Positions 40,481-44,233 of a stretch of 44,233 nt of DNA are shown here, in pieces. Source of the DNA: Candidatus Magasanikbacteria bacterium RIFOXYD2_FULL_41_14 (GTDB taxonomy: Bacteria > Patescibacteriota > Patescibacteriia > Magasanikbacterales > GWA2-37-8); the NCBI GenBank assembly GCA_001784475.1, contig MFRE01000022.1, positions 1 through 44,233 of the forward strand, given 5' to 3'. Each line of letters starts with the position of its first letter. Within the stretch, counting starts at the first letter, position 1. Made by a program: the position numbers and the translations under genes. The notes below the pieces were generated by a model. The model saw only the letters and a list, made by a program, of their open reading frames with translations. It made no database searches and was not told where the DNA came from.

Positions 40481-41251
40481 TTAACCCAGGTCGTTTTTAC
40501 CTCTTTTGATTATAGTGGTCTTTGGCCCTTTCCATCCTTTTACTTTTAATGCAGCTTCGGCCGATTCAGTTTGAGCTTCTTGTTTGCTCGTACCCATTCC
40601 TTCGGCCACTAATTCTTTTTCTAAAAACGCTCCCACAACGAAATTTTTGGCATGATCTGGCCCTTCTTCTTTTAATACCTTATAGGTTGGGGTAATCCCT
40701 AAAATTTCTTGGGCGGATTCTTGAAAGCGACTCTTGGCATCCATGTGTAAATTATTTTCAAAAATGTTTTCAAGTTTTGTTAAAACAAATCGGGCGATAA
40801 ACTGCCGCGAAGCTTCATAACCATGGTCAAGATAAATGGCGCCGTTAAGGGCTTCAAATAAATTCGCCATGATGTAGTCGCGCGCTTTGGTGCCTGCGTC
40901 TTTGGCTTCGCCGTGACTCAAAAATAAATATGGTTCTAAACCAATTTCATAAGCAACCGCCGCTAGAGTATTGGCATTAACAAGCGCGGCGCGCCAATTG
41001 GTGAGTTCGCCCTCGGGATTGCCATATTCATTAAATAGAAATTCAGTCACTACCAATTCTAGCACAGCATCACCCAAGAATTCCAGACGTTCATTGTGCC
41101 CGCAAGGAAAATCCCGGTGTTCATTTAAATATGAACGATGCACAAAGGCCTGGACCAAAAGTTCCGGACGTTTAAATTTTATACCTAAATGCTTCTGTAA
41201 AAGAGCGAATTTGCGTTCTTTGATTTCCGGCAGATTCATTATTTTATTCAT
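40481..41251 (-). CDS. rnc: Ribonuclease III
   Basis: The 256-residue enzyme cuts double-stranded RNA in rRNA maturation and mRNA control. The signature NERLEFLGDAVLELVVTEFL, the second catalytic DYIMANLFEALNGAIYLD and a C-terminal dsRNA-binding domain (about residues 170-240, ending EAQTESAEAALKVKGW) are complete. The start may be the internal Met (MNLPEIKE) four codons later. The enzyme is relevant to the 23S insert and the leader stems in this window. It is the last gene of the rpmF-nusB-rnc group. Confidence 0.97.
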   Translation of the reverse strand: MNKIMNLPEIKERKFALLQKHLGIKFKRPELLVQAFVHRSYLNEHRDFPCGHNERLEFLGDAVLELVVTEFLFNEYGNPEGELTNWRAALVNANTLAAVAYEIGLEPYLFLSHGEAKDAGTKARDYIMANLFEALNGAIYLDHGYEASRQFIARFVLTKLENIFENNLHMDAKSRFQESAQEILGITPTYKVLKEEGPDHAKNFVVGAFLEKELVAEGMGTSKQEAQTESAEAALKVKGWKGPKTTIIKRGKNDLG

Positions 41252-41329
41252 AAGAGATTATTTATCTCTTATCTTATATCTCTTATGGTTAAGAAATAGA
41301 AGATAAAAGACATAATTAATTTAGATTTT

Positions 41330-41788
41330 TTATTTAACCGATTTTTTATCGGACGGATTGGTTGGTTCTCCGACCATATCTTTATAAAGCGCACCGAGTA
41401 CACCATTAACAAATTTTCCAGACGCTGGTCCGCCAAAGCTTTTTCCCAATTCAATTGCTTCGTTAATGGCAACTTTGGGTGGCACAGCATCACCGCCAAA
41501 TTTTAACTCAAAAATTCCTAGGCGTAAAATGTTCCTGTCAACAATCGTGATTTGATCAACTGGCCAGTTGGGTGCGTATTGGACAATTAGTTTGTCAATC
41601 TCAATTAAATTATTAATTATTGAGTCAATAAGTTCAGCCGCAAATTTTTTCTCAACACTAAGACCAATGCCAAATTCAGTTAAATTGTGGTCTAAAATCG
41701 CCGGTAGCCCTGCAGTGGGTCGGCCGCGGAAATCCCATTCAAACAAAGTTTGAAGGGCAATGCTTCTGGCCAAGTGGCGATTTGACAT
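41330..41788 (-). CDS. nusB: Transcription antitermination factor NusB
   Basis: The 152-residue all-helical protein starts SNRHLARSIALQTLFEWDF, with conserved VDRNILRLGIFEL and VAINEAIELGKSFGG. NusB binds boxA with S10 and protects rRNA transcription from termination, which fits the boxA-like site and the terminator-like hairpin before 23S. An inverted repeat (ATAAGAGAT...ATCTCTTAT) separates it from rnc. Confidence 0.95.
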   Translation of the reverse strand: MSNRHLARSIALQTLFEWDFRGRPTAGLPAILDHNLTEFGIGLSVEKKFAAELIDSIINNLIEIDKLIVQYAPNWPVDQITIVDRNILRLGIFELKFGGDAVPPKVAINEAIELGKSFGGPASGKFVNGVLGALYKDMVGEPTNPSDKKSVK

Positions 41789-41862
41789 AAAACCACGAAT
41801 CTTTATTCACGAATCAACGTGAATAATAGTAAATAAATAATATTCAAATTAGTACCTCACTT

Positions 41863-42081
41863 TTATTTTTTGGCTTTAGCGGATTTGACCTGGCGGTGGG
41901 CGCGTTTAGCGACATTCAATACCTGACGGCCTTTATAAGTGCCACAGCCAACGCAGGCGCGGTGCGATAAAATAACTTTGCCACATTTTGCGCAGGTAGC
42001 TCCAGTTTTAGGCGTTAAGGCAAAATGAGCGGCACGGCGACGTTTGTCGCCACTAGTTCGACGATGTCCGGGAAGTCCCAT
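41863..42081 (-). CDS. rpmF: Ribosomal protein L32
   Basis: The ATG at 42081 (72 residues) is chosen: MGLPGHRRTSGDKRRRAAH matches the L32 start, and the longer track ORF covers a repeat upstream. The zinc ribbon is complete (CAKCG...CVGCG), followed by the GRQVLN strand. The basic C-terminal extension (HRQVKSAKAKK) makes it slightly longer than usual. A CCGCC double palindrome lies just upstream. Confidence 0.95.
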   Translation of the reverse strand: MGLPGHRRTSGDKRRRAAHFALTPKTGATCAKCGKVILSHRACVGCGTYKGRQVLNVAKRAHRQVKSAKAKK

Positions 42082-42095
42082 ACAATTATAGATTA

Positions 42096-42126
42096 TCCGC
42101 CAAAGGCGGACCCGCTTATGGCGGGA
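42096..42126. repeat. CCGCC/GGCGG double palindrome
   Basis: TCCGCCAAAGGCGGA followed by CCCGC...GCGGGAAA, in the leader of rpmF; same type as at 19749 and 43235. Confidence 0.7.
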
Positions 42127-42182
42127 AATATCAAAAATAATGAGTAAATAATACCATATATTTTGCTTTTTGGCAAGAGACA

Positions 42183-42211
42183 TTGATTTATTGTGTTATT
42201 ATTGCTAGAAT
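42183..42211 (+). promoter_or_regulatory. Promoter of the FemAB-like gene
   Basis: TTGATT, 17 bases, TAGAAT, about 28 bases before the chosen ATG. Confidence 0.65.
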
Positions 42212-42238
42212 AGCACAATATTGGCAAAAAGTTGGTTT

Positions 42239-43213
42239 ATGGAGATAAAGTTAATAAACAACATAGATGAATGGCTGTCAAAGGTGGTAAATGCCTCTTT
42301 CGCCCAATCTTTCGAGTGGGGCGAAATTTTGTCTGCCGAAGGCCAAAAGATTGAGCGATTAAAGATTGTTGATAAGGGGCAAATACTGGCGTTGGCATTG
42401 GTAGTATATATTGATTTACCATTGGTTGGTTGTTATGCTTATTGCCCCAAAGGGCCAGTGGTGGTCAGTGGTGGCACTGTCGGCAATTTTGAGGAAGCAT
42501 TAAATAAATATTTCAGCGCTCGCGGCTGCACCTTTTTTAGATTTGAGCCAATAATTGCTTGGCCGACTAGCGCCAATATAAAAAAAACAATTGATTTAAA
42601 TCCGCGCGCTACCTTGGTGCTTGATTTAAATGATAATGAGGAAGCAATTTTAGCGGGGATGCATCCTAAGACCAGGTACAACATTCGTTTGGCCGAAAAA
42701 AAGGGCGTTGTGATAAAAGAAGAAAAAAATTTGGATATTTTTTTAAAACTGATGAATGTCACCGGTAAACGTGATAACTTTGGCTTGCATGCGCGTGGAC
42801 ATTATGAAGCGGTTTTGAAAAATTCAGCAGTTAAACAGCTTGTTGCTTTTTTTGATAGTAAGCCAATAGCCACAACGGTTTTAATTGAGAGCGGATCAAT
42901 TTTAACGTATCTTTATGGTGCTTCTGACTATGAATATCGCCATTTAATGTCTCCATATCTTTTGCAATGGGAAGCAATTAAGCGTGCCAAGGGTTTAGGA
43001 AGCAAATTTTATGATTTTTTTGGTGTTGCCCCAAATATTGGTTCTGTTTCTGATTATCAATTTGATAGCTACCACCAATATGCTGGTGTAACCCGTTTTA
43101 AGCTTGGGTTTGGCGGTCGTTATACGGAGTCGCCCGGCACATACGATTTTGTCATTGATAAAAAAAGATATTGGGCGTATAAAACGTTGAGGTGGATTAG
43201 ACGTCTAGTGTAA
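42239..43213 (+). CDS. FemAB/FemX-like peptidoglycan bridge aminoacyltransferase
   Basis: I chose the ATG at 42239 (324 residues) over the TTG at 42221. The fold is a double GNAT-like one: SFAQSFEWGEILSAEG, CPKGPVVVSGG, MHPKTRYNIRLAEKKGV and the C-terminal YDFFGVAPN segment are typical of FemAB/MurM proteins. These add amino acids from aminoacyl-tRNA to the stem peptide of lipid II. A role in cell-wall cross-bridges is likely, but the amino acid cannot be told. Confidence 0.9.
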   Translation: MEIKLINNIDEWLSKVVNASFAQSFEWGEILSAEGQKIERLKIVDKGQILALALVVYIDLPLVGCYAYCPKGPVVVSGGTVGNFEEALNKYFSARGCTFFRFEPIIAWPTSANIKKTIDLNPRATLVLDLNDNEEAILAGMHPKTRYNIRLAEKKGVVIKEEKNLDIFLKLMNVTGKRDNFGLHARGHYEAVLKNSAVKQLVAFFDSKPIATTVLIESGSILTYLYGASDYEYRHLMSPYLLQWEAIKRAKGLGSKFYDFFGVAPNIGSVSDYQFDSYHQYAGVTRFKLGFGGRYTESPGTYDFVIDKKRYWAYKTLRWIRRLV

Positions 43214-43222
43214 ATTAGGTTA

Positions 43223-43332
43223 GTCCTCGTAGTTTCCGCCAAATGCGGACCCGCCTCGGGCGGGTAATGAACCCTGTGCAAGAGCACAGCTCTGTACCGG
43301 GCGAGACCCAGACATAATGAATCCGTAGAATT
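43223..43332 (+). other. Interrupted 5' copy of tRNA-Arg(CCG)
   Basis: GTCCTCGTAGTTT (43223-43235) repeats exactly the first 13 bases of tRNA-Arg(CCG) at 43356. AATGAATCCGTAGAAT (43317-43332) resembles the next part, AATGGATAGAAT. Between them lie a CCGCC double palindrome (43235-43265) and a hairpin (CCTGTGC-AAGA-GCACAG). Confidence 0.55.
43235..43265. repeat. CCGCC/GGCGG double palindrome in tRNA copy
   Basis: TCCGCCAAATGCGGA followed by CCCGCC...GGCGGG. The left flank TAGTTT and right flank AATG match the joined tRNA sequence TAGTTTAATGG, as also at 19749-19781. Confidence 0.75.
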
Positions 43333-43355
43333 TAAAAAATTAGTTATTTGACAGT

Positions 43356-43427
43356 GTCCTCGTAGTTTAATGGATAGAATATCTCCCTCCGAAGGAGGTG
43401 ATGCGCGTTCGATTCGCGCCGAGGGCA
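43356..43427 (+). tRNA. tRNA-Arg(CCG)
   Basis: The acceptor GTCCTCG/CGAGGGC, anticodon stem-loop TCTCC-CTCCGAA-GGAGG (CCG) and T-arm GCGCGTTCGATTCGCGC are present. CCA is not encoded. Confidence 0.92.
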
Positions 43428-43457
43428 CAAAAATATCAGAATTTTCTGATATTTTTA
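43428..43457. terminator. Hairpin after tRNA-Arg(CCG)
   Basis: AAAAATATCAGAA and TTCTGATATTTTT form a stem with T run directly after the tRNA. Confidence 0.75.
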
Positions 43458-43459
43458 TC

Positions 43460-43585
43460 GGCACGAATCGAACGGGAAAGGGTGAAAACGGGAGTTTTCA
43501 CTCACGGAGGAAAGTCCACGAAAACCCGAAGGTTTTCGTGTGAGGAAAGAATAGACGACGTGAGATTTCGCGCCGAGGGCACAAA
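43460..43585. ncRNA. tRNA-Arg(CCG)-linked three-way-junction element
   Basis: GGCACGAATCGAACG (43460) is, with one change, the reverse complement of the tRNA T-arm. TTCGCGCCGAGGGCACAAA (43567-43585) is an exact 19-base copy of its 3' end. The two arms pair. Inside are GTGAAAAC-GGGA-GTTTTCAC and CACGAAAACC-CGAA-GGTTTTCGTG. The plan matches the elements after tRNA-Leu and tRNA-Arg(TCG), but the junction sequence differs. Confidence 0.55.
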
Positions 43586-43632
43586 TTGGCATTATTTGTT
43601 TGAGCGGATGATTAGGTTATTAAAATTTGTTA

Positions 43633-43661
43633 TTGACATCCATTTTTTTTACTTCTATAAT
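43633..43661 (+). promoter_or_regulatory. Promoter of the Nudix gene
   Basis: TTGACA, 17 bases, TATAAT, ending 27 bases before the ATG. Confidence 0.85.
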
Positions 43662-43687
43662 AGAATATACACTGTATAAATAATAAT

Positions 43688-44116
43688 ATGCCAGCCCAAA
43701 TTGGTAAAACTGAAAATGGTAACGCCCTACATTATTCTGTCGGGGCGATTATTAAATTGCAAGGCAAGTATTTGTTAATAGACAGAGCTATTAAGCCAAG
43801 TGGTTTTGCGGTTTTGGCAGGTCATATTAATGACGGCGAAACCACAGAGCATGCTTTGGCGAGAGAAGTGGAAGAAGAGGGTGGTTTGGGGATAGCGAGC
43901 GCGAAATTGGTGTGGCAAGGCGAAGTAGAAAATAACTGGTGTAGTCGCGGAATCGGAATTCACTACTGGAATGTTTTTGAGTGCGAAACAACTGGAGACC
44001 CTATGCTTTTTACAGCAGAAGCAAAAAGTATAGGTCTATATACAATTGAAGAAATGAAAAAAATGCCATTTGATCCGGCGGTGTTATATTGGATGAAGAA
44101 ATTACATATTTTATAA
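43688..44116 (+). CDS. Nudix hydrolase
   Basis: The 142-residue protein has a complete Nudix box, GHINDGETTEHALAREVEEE followed by GGLG (residues 45-68; GX5EX7REUXEEXGU). Such enzymes cut nucleoside diphosphate derivatives, often for nucleotide-pool cleaning. The substrate is not clear. It is transcribed alone from its consensus promoter and followed by a terminator. Confidence 0.94.
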   Translation: MPAQIGKTENGNALHYSVGAIIKLQGKYLLIDRAIKPSGFAVLAGHINDGETTEHALAREVEEEGGLGIASAKLVWQGEVENNWCSRGIGIHYWNVFECETTGDPMLFTAEAKSIGLYTIEEMKKMPFDPAVLYWMKKLHIL

Positions 44117-44160
44117 TTTTAATTATTTTAAAATTGTTTTGACTATTTTTTTATAAAAAA

Positions 44161-44190
44161 ACCACCTTTTCAGGTGGCCTTTGTTTTTTT
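44161..44190. terminator. Terminator after the Nudix gene
   Basis: CCACCTTTT-CAGGTGG with an A run before and T runs after; it can serve both convergent genes. Confidence 0.85.
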
Positions 44191-44198
44191 ATTATTGA

Positions 44199-44233
44199 TT
44201 AGAGCATTGTTACACTTACCACTTTGTCGCCTT
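44199..44233 (-). CDS. C-terminal end of a gene cut by the window edge
   Basis: On the minus strand the frame reads GDKVVSVTML and then TAA at 44199-44201. This is a plausible protein end convergent with the Nudix gene and its terminator. The product cannot be identified from eleven codons. Confidence 0.4.
   Translation of the reverse strand, partial: GDKVVSVTML

Noticed and set aside
43514-43545. CGGAGGAAAGTCCACG resembles the P4 strand of RNase P RNA (GAGGAAAGTCC).
   Set aside because: The other conserved parts of RNase P RNA and its usual length of 300-400 bases are missing; the match lies inside the tRNA-Arg(CCG)-linked element.

Overview
The window looks like part of a Candidate Phyla Radiation (Patescibacteria, probably Parcubacteria-type) chromosome. 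This rests on gene content, since no search could be run. Points in favour are a 23S rRNA interrupted by two group I introns and an intervening sequence, an array of small VirB2/T4SS-type pilin genes, near-absence of Shine-Dalgarno sites, a minimal metabolic set, and AT-rich coding with TGA as a normal stop.

Layout. 1-660: a GC-rich orphan membrane protein. 725-3046: ftsK on the minus strand. 3287-7384: a small AbrB-like regulator and three prepilin-like/pilus-associated proteins. 7383-10218: a four-helix-bundle (23S IVP) gene in inverted repeats, galU and a solute-binding lipoprotein. 10216-21971: twelve T4SS-pilin paralogues interspersed with dRS3-like palindromes (one unit carries a GIY-YIG nuclease), a GT28-like glycosyltransferase with a palindrome inserted in frame, and tRNA-His and tRNA-Arg(TCT). 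21991-25455: rpsO, a NYN-domain gene and pnp. 25631-26533: tRNA-Leu with a structured 3' element, and a transaldolase. 26674-31477: a strong promoter with an attenuator-like leader, then 23S and 5S without a 16S. 31553-39375: HD protein, class II aldolase, phosphoribosyltransferase, then TrmB regulator, HAD, GlmU-like, glmS, yvcK-like and GNAT genes around UDP-GlcNAc synthesis. 39393-42081: Lys-rich miniprotein, tRNA-Arg(TCG), tRNA-Lys, rnc, nusB, rpmF. 42183-44233: FemAB-like protein, tRNA-Arg(CCG) with flanking elements, a Nudix hydrolase and the edge of one more gene.

Three signals stand out. (1) Three tRNA genes (Leu-TAG, Arg-TCG, Arg-CCG) are each followed by a hairpin and a roughly 100-140 nt element. 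Its left arm is the reverse complement of that tRNA's own T-arm and its right arm is a direct copy of that tRNA's 3' end. Two share a core that folds as a three-way junction with compensatory changes. Upstream of three tRNAs (Arg-CCG, Arg-TCG, Lys) there are copies of the tRNA 5' part. (2) A family of inverted-repeat elements is found both between genes and inside the 23S rRNA. One copy encodes the four-helix-bundle protein known from 23S intervening sequences, and one short copy still keeps its first codons. (3) The palindromes in the pilin array look like internally deleted derivatives of a unit whose full version carries a GIY-YIG nuclease.

The pilin array also shows C-terminal cassette sharing between neighbours and a G7 tract at the junction with a Cys-rich tail.
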